Assembly: GCA_015523085.1 (NCBI GenBank) | Contig: WALA01000008.1 | Span: forward strand, 1 to 12,594 | Direction: 5' to 3' | From: Candidatus Aenigmatarchaeota archaeon | GTDB lineage: Archaea; Aenigmatarchaeota; Aenigmatarchaeia; GW2011-AR5; WALA01 | DNA length: 12,594 nt | In this document: piece after piece, positions 1 to 7,134 of the stretch | How the letters are laid out: every line of letters starts with the position of its first letter | How positions within the stretch are numbered: position 1 is the stretch's first letter | The notes under the pieces: model-generated | Told to the model about the DNA's origin: nothing | The model's database searches: none | The model's input: the letters and a program-made list of their open reading frames with translations, nothing else | Position numbers and translations under genes: made by a program

Positions 1-1
1 G

Positions 2-1486
2 AAGTACAAGGAAAGCGCCAAGAAGATTTTCTCCGTCATAAAGCGCGCGTACCCATACCACAATCTCACGTACGAGCAATTCGTGGAGATTTTGAACTTC
101 ATGGTGTCGCAGCATCTCATAGCGCTCGAGCCAAACGGCGACGACTTCTAGGTCATACGCCGAAGGCGCGGCTGGAAGTTCTACTTCGAGAACCTCTCGA
201 CCATACCTGACACGTACCAGTACAAGATAATCAACACGACCAACCGCGGGTTCATAGGAACACTTGATGAGGGATTCGTGTCCGAGTACGCGCAACCCGG
301 TCAGACGTTCATAGTCAAGGGAATGCCGTGGAAAATAATACAAGTCGAAAAGGACAAGGTGTTCGTCGAGCCCGCGTCGAGCATTGAGAGCGCCATACCG
401 TCGTGGGAGGGTGAGCTCATCCCCGTGTCATTTGACGTCGCCCAGGACGTTGGCCGGCTCAAGCGTAAGGAGCGCCTGGACGATTCCGGCGCGGACGACA
501 GGACAATCGTCGTAGAGGATTACAAGGACTACGTCATAATACACGCGCATTTCGGCTCAAAGGTGAACGAAACGATAGCAAGGTACATCTCGTCCATAAT
601 TGTGGCAACGCACGGATACGGCGTCCAGCTCAAGGTCGACCCATACAGGATAATAATCAAGTCCGTCTCAAACAAGGACGAGATAGAGAAGATTTTAAAG
701 AGCATGAAGAACATAAAAACCGTCGTCATGGATTCCGTTCACAGCTCCTCGCTGTTCAAGTGGCGCTTCATACACAACGCCCGCCGCATGGGCCTCATAT
801 CAAAGGCCGCCGACTACCGCTCAATAAACCTTTCAAAAGTTGTGTCCATGTACCAATTCACGCCCGTGTACTTCGAAACGGAGCGCGAGCTCCTCGTGGA
901 CAAGCTCGACATAGAGCGCACGAAAAAAGTCGCCAAGCTCATAGCGGACAAGAAAATCAAAATAAAGAAGATACGCGGCCTCACGAAATCGGGCGAGAAC
1001 GGACTCGTGCACCAGTTCGGCGAGGTCATACACACAAAGGACGCGAAGGGCGAAATACTCAAGACGGTTGAGAACAGGCTCATGCACACGCGCGTGCGCG
1101 TCATGTGTATGAACTGTGGGCGGTACTCGTCGATAAAGAAAGTTGGCGAGCTCAAGGATCCGGAATGCCCGGTTTGCAAGTCGCGGCTTATCGCTGTGAC
1201 GTCTTCGAGAGATGTGAAGTCTCACAACGTCTGGAAGAAGAAATTCTCGGGAAAGCCACTGACAAAGTCCGAGAAAAAGATTTTCGCGAACCTGGAGCGC
1301 TCCGCCGACCTCGTCATAGCGTACGGGCAGCGCGCCGTGAAAGTCCTCGCGGGGCACGGCATAGGCCCGGAAACGGCGGCACGCGTCCTTGCGAATTTGT
1401 CCGAGGGAAATGAGCTCATCAAGGACGTCATAGAGGCGGAAAAGACGTTCACGCGCACGCACAAGTACTGGAAGGACAAGGCGTGA
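2..1486 (+). CDS. Lhr-like ATP-dependent helicase, C-terminal part (5' truncated, internal TAG)
   Basis: This is the 3' part of a superfamily 2 helicase gene of the archaeal Lhr type, an ATP-driven DNA/RNA-DNA unwinding enzyme thought to act in repair or RNA metabolism. The motor domains lie before the window. Frame 2 reads through the winged-helix/domain-4 region (AYPYHNLTYEQF, then WKFYFENLSTIPD and GFIGTLDEGFVSEYAQPGQTF), which has the family look. It continues to a zinc-finger-like segment (CMNC at about 1106-1117, CPVC at about 1166-1177) and a helix-hairpin-helix-like stretch (LAGHGIGPETAARVL) before TGA at 1484-1486. An in-frame TAG at 149-151 interrupts the frame, but similarity continues on both sides, so this is one gene with a nonsense codon. 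A GTG at 278 is the first conventional start after the TAG, but it lies inside the conserved domain and lacks the GGTGAT signal used elsewhere here. The gene is either a recent pseudogene, a sequencing error, or read through. Family assignment is firm; activity is uncertain. Confidence 0.82.
149..151 (+). other. In-frame amber codon inside the helicase gene
   Basis: The codon series GAC GAC TTC TAG GTC ATA CGC lies in the helicase frame (48 codons from position 2 precede the TTC). The frame stays open and family-like on both sides, so the TAG replaces one sense codon; CAG, AAG, GAG, TAC or TTG are each one change away. TAG is the normal terminator of map, alaX, radB and the 187-residue gene in this window, so general reassignment of TAG, for example to pyrrolysine, is unlikely. 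Confidence 0.9.
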
Positions 1487-1507
1487 ATAGACAATAATCG
1501 AATTATT

Positions 1508-1549
1508 AAAATTTATAAGCGTCCGATGACAAATTAAATAAGGAGGTGA
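1508..1549 (+). promoter_or_regulatory. Promoter and strong Shine-Dalgarno of the small membrane protein gene
   Basis: An A/T-rich TATA-like box (TTTATAAG, 1512-1519) stands about 25 bases before a probable transcription start near 1540. AGGAGGTGA at 1541-1549 is an almost perfect match to the archaeal anti-SD and sits a few bases before ATG 1554. It is the strongest SD in the window and suggests a highly translated gene with a very short leader. The transcription start is inferred from spacing only. Confidence 0.65.
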
Positions 1550-1553
1550 AAAC

Positions 1554-1925
1554 ATGGCAGCCAAGAAGAGGAAAAAACCAGCGAAAGGAGAAAGATTTGA
1601 ATTTATGGAAGTCCTTTCTTTGATAGGTCTGGCATTGGTCTTGATAGGAGCGTACACAAGATGGATACCAGACGCGTGGAACATACCATTGATAGCATTG
1701 ATTTCTGTGATTCTCTCGTTCACGAACATTAAGAAAGAGGAATTCAGCGCATTTTTGTTGGCAGCAGTTGCATTGACAATTGTCACAGGGCTCAACTTCA
1801 GCGAGATAACAACGCTCGGAATCGGTGACTTCGTCAACAAGTTCCTTGTCTACTTCAAGTGGCTTGTTGCTCCAGCAACGCTCATCCTCGCTTTGAGAGA
1901 GCTCTGGAACATTATGAAGGACTAA
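1554..1925 (+). CDS. Small multi-pass membrane protein of unknown function (123 aa)
   Basis: I do not recognise a family. The protein starts with a lysine/arginine-rich cytoplasmic tail (MAAKKRKKPAKGERF). It then has three or four hydrophobic segments at about residues 17-36, 43-57, 65-81 and 95-115, separated by short charged loops such as NIKKEEF. It has no cysteine or visible catalytic motif and no cleavable signal peptide. By the positive-inside rule the N-terminus should be cytoplasmic. ATG 1554 is set by the very strong SD just upstream, and the gene has its own TATA box and a pyrimidine-rich tract after the stop, so it is probably transcribed alone. Its codon use differs from its neighbours: all arginines are AGA or AGG and many leucines are TTG, where adjacent genes prefer CGC and CTC. 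This may reflect high expression or a different origin. An abundant structural or accessory membrane protein is possible, but that is a guess. Confidence 0.8.
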   Translation: MAAKKRKKPAKGERFEFMEVLSLIGLALVLIGAYTRWIPDAWNIPLIALISVILSFTNIKKEEFSAFLLAAVALTIVTGLNFSEITTLGIGDFVNKFLVYFKWLVAPATLILALRELWNIMKD

Positions 1926-1929
1926 GCCC

Positions 1930-1951
1930 TTCTTTCTTTTTTTCTCTTTTT
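1930..1951 (+). terminator. Pyrimidine/T-rich tract, probable archaeal terminator
   Basis: Immediately after the TAA of the 123-residue gene is a run of T broken only by single C residues, without an obvious hairpin. Oligo-T tracts are the usual intrinsic termination signal in archaea. Its position between the small gene and the promoter of the next gene fits. Confidence 0.6.
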
Positions 1952-1953
1952 AT

Positions 1954-1988
1954 TAAAGATTTAAACTTTCTGTCACATTCTTTTCTCC
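1954..1988 (+). promoter_or_regulatory. Putative promoter of map (leaderless)
   Basis: A BRE/TATA-like element, AAAGATTTAAAC (about 1955-1966), is centred roughly 26 bases before ATG 1989. No GGTGAT-like SD lies between it and the ATG. The spacing predicts a transcription start at or next to the start codon, so a leaderless message. Confidence 0.5.
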
Positions 1989-2864
1989 ATGGACGATTGG
2001 TTGGAAGCAGGGCGCGTGGCGAGCATTGTTCGCGATTATTCTAAGAAGATAGTCAAACCGGGGGCGCGTGTCCTGGACATTGTCGAGGAGCTCGAAAACA
2101 AGATAAAGGAGCTCGGTGCAGGCATAGCGTTCCCGCTCAACCTGTCAATAAACGAGCGCGCTGCGCACGACACGGCAACGTTCGGAGACGAGCGCGTAAT
2201 AACGGAAGACGACGTCATCAAGATCGATGTCGGCGCTCACGTAAACGGTGCCATAGGCGACACGGCGCTCACAATCGTTTTCAAGGATGAGTACAAGGAC
2301 CTTCAGCGCGCATCTCAGAAGGCGCTTGAAGAGGCGATAAAGATAATGCACCCGGGCACGAAGCTCGGTGAGGTTGGAGAAGTCATACAATCAACAATCG
2401 AGTCATTTGGTTTCAGGCCAATAAAGAATCTCACGGGGCACGGACTCAGGCGCTACGAAGTCCACACAGAGCCCGAAATACTCAACTTCAAGACGGACAG
2501 CGATTATGAATTTTACGATGGACAGATAATAGCCATAGAGCCGTTCGCAACGGACGGCGAGGGCTACGTGAAGGAGCTCCGCGAGACGAAAATCTACATG
2601 TTTCTCCGCGACGTCCCGACGCGTTCCCCACATGAAAGGAAGATAGTAAGCATGGCGAAAAACGATTTTCACTCCCTTCCGTTTTCAAAGAGGTGGCTTC
2701 CGAGATTTGTCGGGCGCGACCTCATTCTTGAGCGCCTCACAAATCAGGGCGCGTTGTATTCATTTCCTGTTCTGTCCGAAGTCGCCGGCGGTCGCGTCGC
2801 GCAATTCGAGCACACGATGATAGTCGGCGACAAAACCGTCGTGACGACAAAACCCGTTGAGTAG
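1989..2864 (+). CDS. map: Methionine aminopeptidase, type II (archaeal)
   Basis: This cytosolic metalloprotease removes the initiator methionine from new proteins when the second residue is small. The 291-residue length fits archaeal type II enzymes, which are close to 295. The pita-bread fold ligands are all visible: D80 (IKIDVG), D91 (AIGDTA), H151 (LTGHGL), E184 (IAIEPF) and E274 (FEHTM). H60 (NERAAHD) is the substrate-binding histidine. The type II insertion is the helical region at about residues 200-265, between the H151/E184 part and the last glutamate. ATG 1989 is preceded by a TATA-like element at leaderless spacing, and the protein begins at the usual point (DDWLEAGRVAS). alaX follows after 11 bases, so the two are probably co-transcribed, placing two protein-synthesis accuracy and maturation functions together. 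Nothing essential appears to be missing. Confidence 0.95.
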   Translation: MDDWLEAGRVASIVRDYSKKIVKPGARVLDIVEELENKIKELGAGIAFPLNLSINERAAHDTATFGDERVITEDDVIKIDVGAHVNGAIGDTALTIVFKDEYKDLQRASQKALEEAIKIMHPGTKLGEVGEVIQSTIESFGFRPIKNLTGHGLRRYEVHTEPEILNFKTDSDYEFYDGQIIAIEPFATDGEGYVKELRETKIYMFLRDVPTRSPHERKIVSMAKNDFHSLPFSKRWLPRFVGRDLILERLTNQGALYSFPVLSEVAGGRVAQFEHTMIVGDKTVVTTKPVE

Positions 2865-2875
2865 GTGGTGATGGA

Positions 2876-3562
2876 ATGATTCCGATGTATATGAAAGATT
2901 GCTACTTGAAGGAATTCGACACGCACGTGAAGGCGGTCGAAGGCGAGTACGTTGAGCTCGAGGACACGATATTCTACCCGAGAAGCGGCGGACAACCGTG
3001 CGACCATGGAACGATAAACGACGTTGCGGTCGAGGAAGTCGTGAAGCGCGATGGCAGGATTCTGCACAAAGTCAGCGGAACGTTTGGCGTCGGCGAAGCC
3101 GTCCATTGCAAAATTGACTGGGAAAGGCGCTACACGTTCATGCGATACCACACGACAGCTCACATTCTGTCCGCTGTCATACACAAGGAGACCGGAGCTC
3201 TGATAACCGGAAATCAGATATCGCTCGACAAGACAAGAATTGATTTCAACCTCCCCGAGTTCGACAAGGCAAAGATAGCCGAGTGGGAGAAGCGCGCAAA
3301 CGAAATAATTTCAGAGGGCCATGAAGTGAAAACAAGCGTGCTCCCCCGAGAAGAGGCGTTTAAAATTCCCGATCTCGTAAAGCTCAAAAAGCTCCTTCCG
3401 GAGTCCATAAAGGATATCAGGATTGTTGAAATAGTCGGCGTCGACATTCAGGCGTGTGGTGGAACGCACGTGAAGAACACAAAGGAGATAGGCGGAATAA
3501 AAATAATCAAAACGGAAAACAAGGGGAAAAACAACAGGAGAATCTACTTCTCCCTCGCTTAG
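2876..3562 (+). CDS. alaX: Alanyl-tRNA editing protein AlaX (medium-type)
   Basis: A free-standing homologue of the AlaRS editing domain. It hydrolyses Ser-tRNA(Ala), and in some members Gly-tRNA(Ala), to prevent mistranslation of alanine codons. The zinc site is complete: H92 and H96 in YHTTAHIL, and C194 and H198 in ACGGTHV. The N-terminal beta-barrel with its glycine-rich motif (YPRSGGQP, residues 34-41) is present. Together with the 228-residue length this makes it the AlaX-M form rather than the short AlaX-S. The start ATG 2876 is fixed by GGTGAT (2867-2872), three bases upstream and overlapping the map stop region. Internal Met codons at 2885 and 2891 are less well placed. It lies 11 bases after map and probably shares its transcript. 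Its TAG stop overlaps the stop of cdc48 on the other strand. Family is certain; the exact specificity is not readable from sequence. Confidence 0.95.
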   Translation: MIPMYMKDCYLKEFDTHVKAVEGEYVELEDTIFYPRSGGQPCDHGTINDVAVEEVVKRDGRILHKVSGTFGVGEAVHCKIDWERRYTFMRYHTTAHILSAVIHKETGALITGNQISLDKTRIDFNLPEFDKAKIAEWEKRANEIISEGHEVKTSVLPREEAFKIPDLVKLKKLLPESIKDIRIVEIVGVDIQACGGTHVKNTKEIGGIKIIKTENKGKNNRRIYFSLA

Positions 3563-5841
3563 CCGGTGTATCCGAGCTTTTCCGCGTTCATCGTTCCACT
3601 CTTTTTCACTTTTGACAGGACGTTCTCGTAGAACTTGTTCATGTCCGGACTCAACGACGGGGATATGGTTTTCATTGCCTCCTCAAAGTCCTTCATTGTG
3701 ACTTTGTCCGCCTTCTTGTTCTTCCTGAGCGCGTTCAACGCCGCCTCCCTGCACAGCGCCTCTATGTCCGCACCGCTGTAACCCTCGGTCTTGCCTGCTA
3801 TCTCATCGAGGTCAACCTTGTCGAGCGGCATGTTCTTCGTCTGAACTTTCAATATCTTGAGACGGGCGTCTTTGTCCGGTATGGGAACAAGTATCTGCTT
3901 CTCGAATCGTCCAGGTCTGAGAAGCGCCGGGTCTATTATGTCCGGCCTGTTTGTTGCAGCCATCACGACAACGTCGTCTATGTCCTCAACGCCCGACATC
4001 TCGCTGAGTATCTGCGACACTATGCGCTCCGTGACTTGGTCGTTTGAAAGCCCGCGCCTCGGGGCTATTGAGTCGAGCTCATCAAAGAACACGATGGCCG
4101 GCGCAACCTGCTTCGCGCGCCTGAATATGTTTCTTATCTGCTTCTCCGACTCGCCGACCCACTTTGAGAGTATCTCCGGGCCCTTTATGGATATGAAGTT
4201 CGCGTTCGACTCGTTGGCAACGGCCTTCGCGAGCAGCGTCTTACCGCATCCAGGCGGACCGTACAGCAGCACGCCTTTTGGCGGCTTTATACCAAGCTTT
4301 TTGAACGAGTCCGGATACTTCAACGGCCACTCGACCATCTCCTTCAACGTCTTTTTCACGTTTTCAAGGCCGCCGACGTCGGACCACTTGACTTTCGGTA
4401 TCTCTATCATGATTTCGCGCATGGCTGACGGTTCGACAATTTTCAATGCGTAAACAAAGTCCTGCTGTGTGACTTTCAGCTTTTCGAGAATGTCCTTTGG
4501 AAGCGGTTCGTCCTTCTTGATTTCGGAGAGTTGTGGTATCACCCGCTTCATGGCGTGCATAGCCGCCTCCTTGCAGAGAGCCGCCAAATCGGCGCCAACG
4601 TATCCGTACGTTATGTCCGCAATCTTGTCGAGGTCCACGTCCTTCGTCAGCGGCATTCCGCGCGTGTGTATTTGAAGTATTTCCTTCCTTCCGTCCTTGT
4701 CCGGAACGCCTATTTCTATCTCGCGGTCGAACCTTCCCGGACGGCGAAGCGCAGGGTCGAGCGCGTTTGGTATGTTAGTCGCCGCTATGACTATGACCTT
4801 TCCACGCCCCTTGAGACCGTCCATGAGCGTGAGCAATTGCGACACGACTCTTTTCTCGACGTCACCTTTCACTTCCTCGCGTTTCGGCGCTATGGCGTCT
4901 ATCTCGTCTATGAATATTATGGACGGCGCGTTCTTCTCCGCGTCTTCAAATATCTTCCTTAGGTTCTGCTCTGACTGGCCATACCACTTCGAGATTATCT
5001 CCGGTCCGTTGATTATGAGGAAGTTCGCCCCCGACTCGTTGGCAACGGCCTTCGCGAGCAGCGTCTTACCGCACCCAGGAGGACCATGCAAAAGCACCCC
5101 TTTCGGCGGCTCGATCCCGAGGCGCTCGAAGAGCTCCGGATGCTTCAATGGGAGTTCGACCATTTCGCGAATTTTTGAAATTGCATTCTTCAGTCCGCCG
5201 AGGTCCTCGTACGTCACTTCCGGAATCTTGCGCTCTTCCATGGGCTTGACCGCCATCGGCTTCACTTCTATGTCCGTCGTGTCGACGACTCTCACGGGAC
5301 CTTTCGGGTCCGTCTCGACAACTACGAATTTCTCGTCGCCAAACGGCGTGAAGAGCATCTCATCGAAAGACATTCCGAAGAATTGCTCGAAAACGCTGTT
5401 GTCCTTCTTCCTCTTCACGACGGGATTTGGTATTATTATGTCGCCAACAGAGAGCGGGCGCATGTAAAGGTTGCTCTTCATGAGCTGCGGCGACATGTGA
5501 ACGACTATGCCCTCGCGCGCCGGGGCGATGACTACGTAGCGCGCCTCCTTGACATCGGCCTTTCGGACCGTGACGAAGTCGCCTATTCCAGCACCGCAGT
5601 TCCTTCGCTCAAGCCCGTCCATGCGTATTATGTTGAGTCCTATGTCCGCAGGATACGCGCGCACGGCTATTGCGTACGTCTTTCTCTTTCCCTCGATCTC
5701 AATGACGTCGCCTTCCTTTATACCGAGCTGCTGCATGACTTTCGCGTCTATTCTCGATATCCCGCGCCCGAAATCCGTGCGCTCAGTGAGCTCGCCGACT
5801 TTGAGGCGGATTTCATCTTTCTTCTTTGAGCCAAACATCAT
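3559..5841 (-). CDS. cdc48: Cdc48/VAT-type AAA ATPase
   Basis: A hexameric two-ring unfoldase, the archaeal relative of eukaryotic p97/Cdc48, that extracts and unfolds proteins, probably for the proteasome. Residues 1-185 form the N domain (double-psi barrel, [12 protein letters not shown]...). D1 has Walker A GPPGCGKT at 253-260, Walker B IIFIDE at 308-313 and [13 protein letters not shown] downstream. D2 has Walker A at 528-535, Walker B IVFFDE at 583-588 and [10 protein letters not shown]. Length (760 aa) is about the family norm. The C-terminus ends GYTG, so the penultimate-tyrosine HbYX motif used for docking to the 20S proteasome is not present in standard form. Two adjacent start codons exist (5841 and 5838). 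GGGTGAT at 5844-5850 lies 2 bases before the first and 5 before the second, so either may be used. The gene faces alaX with overlapping stops and diverges from radB. A perfect 42-base repeat links D1 and D2. Confidence 0.97.
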   Translation of the reverse strand: MMFGSKKKDEIRLKVGELTERTDFGRGISRIDAKVMQQLGIKEGDVIEIEGKRKTYAIAVRAYPADIGLNIIRMDGLERRNCGAGIGDFVTVRKADVKEARYVVIAPAREGIVVHMSPQLMKSNLYMRPLSVGDIIIPNPVVKRKKDNSVFEQFFGMSFDEMLFTPFGDEKFVVVETDPKGPVRVVDTTDIEVKPMAVKPMEERKIPEVTYEDLGGLKNAISKIREMVELPLKHPELFERLGIEPPKGVLLHGPPGCGKTLLAKAVANESGANFLIINGPEIISKWYGQSEQNLRKIFEDAEKNAPSIIFIDEIDAIAPKREEVKGDVEKRVVSQLLTLMDGLKGRGKVIVIAATNIPNALDPALRRPGRFDREIEIGVPDKDGRKEILQIHTRGMPLTKDVDLDKIADITYGYVGADLAALCKEAAMHAMKRVIPQLSEIKKDEPLPKDILEKLKVTQQDFVYALKIVEPSAMREIMIEIPKVKWSDVGGLENVKKTLKEMVEWPLKYPDSFKKLGIKPPKGVLLYGPPGCGKTLLAKAVANESNANFISIKGPEILSKWVGESEKQIRNIFRRAKQVAPAIVFFDELDSIAPRRGLSNDQVTERIVSQILSEMSGVEDIDDVVVMAATNRPDIIDPALLRPGRFEKQILVPIPDKDARLKILKVQTKNMPLDKVDLDEIAGKTEGYSGADIEALCREAALNALRKNKKADKVTMKDFEEAMKTISPSLSPDMNKFYENVLSKVKKSGTMNAEKLGYTG
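4207..4248. repeat. 42-base direct repeat, copy in the cdc48 D2 Walker A region
   Basis: These bases are identical to 5032-5073. They encode, on the minus strand, the segment from the Walker A glycine/lysine into the following helix ([13 protein letters not shown]). Identity includes the third codon positions, and differences resume directly on both sides. Confidence 0.85.
5032..5073. repeat. 42-base direct repeat, copy in the cdc48 D1 Walker A region
   Basis: This is the partner of 4207-4248, about 825 bases away in the same gene. The two ATPase domains diverged anciently, so perfect identity over about 14 codons suggests local gene conversion or very strong codon preference rather than plain descent. 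Confidence 0.85.
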
Positions 5842-5928
5842 TAATCACCCTTTTGATTTTAATCACTCGAAACTTTTAATTTGTATATGAGATAGGTATC
5901 AATTTAAATTATTCATCTAAGTGAAATT
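5842..5928. promoter_or_regulatory. Divergent promoter region between cdc48 and radB
   Basis: This 87-base A/T-rich spacer carries signals for both genes. For cdc48 (minus), ATTAAAAG-like sequence around 5873-5881 would start transcription near 5851, just ahead of the SD at 5844-5850. For radB (plus), TTTAAATT at about 5903-5910 is centred some 23 bases before ATG 5929, suggesting a leaderless or near-leaderless message. TGTATATG at about 5882-5889 is a second candidate that would leave a short leader with the weak SD AAGTGA (5919-5924). Assignments rest on position and composition only. Confidence 0.5.
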
Positions 5929-6597
5929 ATGAAGTTCAAGACCGGAACGCCGCTGGACAAGCTCCTCGACGGCGGCATAGATTCCGACAGCGTGACGAAC
6001 ATATATGGACCCGCCGGCTCAGGAAAGACGAACATATGCATGCTCGCGGCGCGCGAAAACTTCCGAAACGGCGGCAAGACGCTGTACATAGACACCGAGA
6101 CGAATTTCTCATTCGAGCGCGCGAGACAGATAGAGCCAAGATTCGAAGATTTCATGAAGTCCATTTTTCTGAAAAACGTTTACACGTGGAAGGAGCAGCA
6201 CGAGGCGATAAAGTCGCTCGCGGACATGAACGTCTCGCTTGTAATCGTTGATTCTCTCGTTGCGCTTTATCGCATGGAAATCGACGATGAAAATTACCAG
6301 AGCGTAAACAAGCAGCTGTCCACTCAGTACTCCATACTTGCAAAATTGGCCCGCAACAGGAAAATACCCGTCCTCGTCACAAACCAAGTTTACTCATCCG
6401 AAGGAAAAATAGAAATGACCTCCCGCCTCATTTCGAGGTACTGGCCAAAGACCATAATTGAGCTCAAGAAAACGCGCGGCGACAACAACAGGGCCGCCAT
6501 AATAAGAAAGCACCGCTCGCTCCCCGAAGGGAGGTTCGTGGAATTCGAGATAACATCGAGCGGCCTGAAGGAGATCGGAAAGTTCAAATTGTTCTAG
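5929..6597 (+). CDS. radB: RadB, RecA-family recombinase paralogue
   Basis: A short archaeal RecA/Rad51 paralogue of 222 residues, near the usual length, consisting of the ATPase core without the N-terminal helix-hairpin-helix domain of RadA. Walker A is GPAGSGKT at 27-34 and Walker B SLVIVDS at 103-109. The segment VLVTNQVYSS follows, as in the DNA-binding loop region of RecA-fold proteins. The end has the RadB-type strand KHRSLPEGRFVEFEITSSGL. In studied archaea RadB binds DNA and assists RadA in homologous recombination but promotes strand exchange poorly itself. ATG 5929 starts the protein at the normal point (GTPLDKLLDGGI). SD support is weak, so a leaderless mRNA is possible. It diverges from cdc48 and is followed after 36 bases by an unrelated small gene with its own TATA-like box. 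Confidence 0.94.
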   Translation: MKFKTGTPLDKLLDGGIDSDSVTNIYGPAGSGKTNICMLAARENFRNGGKTLYIDTETNFSFERARQIEPRFEDFMKSIFLKNVYTWKEQHEAIKSLADMNVSLVIVDSLVALYRMEIDDENYQSVNKQLSTQYSILAKLARNRKIPVLVTNQVYSSEGKIEMTSRLISRYWPKTIIELKKTRGDNNRAAIIRKHRSLPEGRFVEFEITSSGLKEIGKFKLF

Positions 6598-6603
6598 CGC
6601 AAT

Positions 6604-6633
6604 GTTTTAATAAATTTCTGAAAAATTTTTATC
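6604..6633 (+). promoter_or_regulatory. Putative promoter of the 166-aa gene (leaderless)
   Basis: TTTTAATAAATTT at about 6604-6616 is a good TATA-like element centred 24 bases before ATG 6634. No SD lies between them. The gene is therefore probably transcribed separately from radB and translated from a leaderless mRNA. The adjoining T-run at 6626-6631 could also help terminate radB transcripts. Confidence 0.5.
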
Positions 6634-7134
6634 ATGAATGCGCAAGACCTTGCAATTGAATTGGCAGGATACTTTTATGACGGCGGCTCGACATCAACAA
6701 CAGGAATCACATTCCGCCCGCGAATAACGAAGGAGACATTCGAGGAGTATCGCCGTGCGTTCGAAGAGCTGTACAACGGAATCAAAATAAACAAAGAAAA
6801 CGTGCACGAGATTCCAGACGTCCTTTTACGCTTGTTGAAACGCGAAGACGTGAGCTCAAGAGTTGGCCCAAGCCAAAAGGAAATATTAAATTCGCTTCAT
6901 GTGGGAATCAAGGAAGGGCTTTCTTATTTGTTCATAGATGAAATCGGGGACGGCAACAATGAATTGATAAATCCAAATCTCGTTGATGTTGTCATCGCAA
7001 AAGACGCTACCCCGTTCGGAATGGCAAGAGTTCTCAAAAAAGGCATTGAAGTTTACACTGTCGAAATAGCCGATGGAATAGAGGACAATGCGCAGGCGTA
7101 CGGCCTTAGAAAAGACGGCACATTAATTTTCTGA
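6634..7134 (+). CDS. Hypothetical protein (166 aa)
   Basis: Not recognised. The protein appears soluble, with no signal peptide, membrane segment, cysteine or nucleotide-binding motif. It is mixed alpha/beta. An N-terminal half rich in Arg, Glu and aromatic residues (TKETFEEYRRAFEELYNGI) reads as helical. The C-terminal half has strand-like stretches (SYLFIDEIGD, LVDVVIAKDATPF, IEVYTVEIADGI). It ends in a strand-like, hydrophobic TLIF. Base composition is more A/T-rich than radB or topA, with codons such as TTG, AAA and ATT. ATG 6634 is supported by the TATA-like element at leaderless distance. The gene is convergent with topA and the two coding regions overlap by 12 bases at their 3' ends. 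Coding is supported by the clean frame, the promoter and the tight packing between neighbours. A lineage-specific accessory protein is the most that can be said. Confidence 0.72.
   Translation: MNAQDLAIELAGYFYDGGSTSTTGITFRPRITKETFEEYRRAFEELYNGIKINKENVHEIPDVLLRLLKREDVSSRVGPSQKEILNSLHVGIKEGLSYLFIDEIGDGNNELINPNLVDVVIAKDATPFGMARVLKKGIEVYTVEIADGIEDNAQAYGLRKDGTLIF

Noticed and set aside
149-151. Genome-wide TAG-to-pyrrolysine code
   Set aside because: map, alaX, radB and the 187-residue gene all end in TAG at the natural family or gene end, so TAG works as a stop here.
278-1486. A separate 402-residue protein starting at GTG 278
   Set aside because: Helicase-like sequence continues upstream in the same frame through and beyond the TAG at 149-151. 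The GTG lies inside a conserved domain and has no GGTGAT-type signal.
833-1840. Long open frame on the minus strand opposite the helicase gene
   Set aside because: It spans the 3' half of the helicase gene, the spacer and the small membrane protein gene, has a low-complexity Arg/Leu/Val-rich translation and shows no family features. It is a codon-bias shadow.
4697-5467. A 256-residue plus-strand frame opposite cdc48
   Set aside because: It is antisense to the D1/N-domain region; Ser/Pro/Phe-rich shadow translation with no family resemblance.
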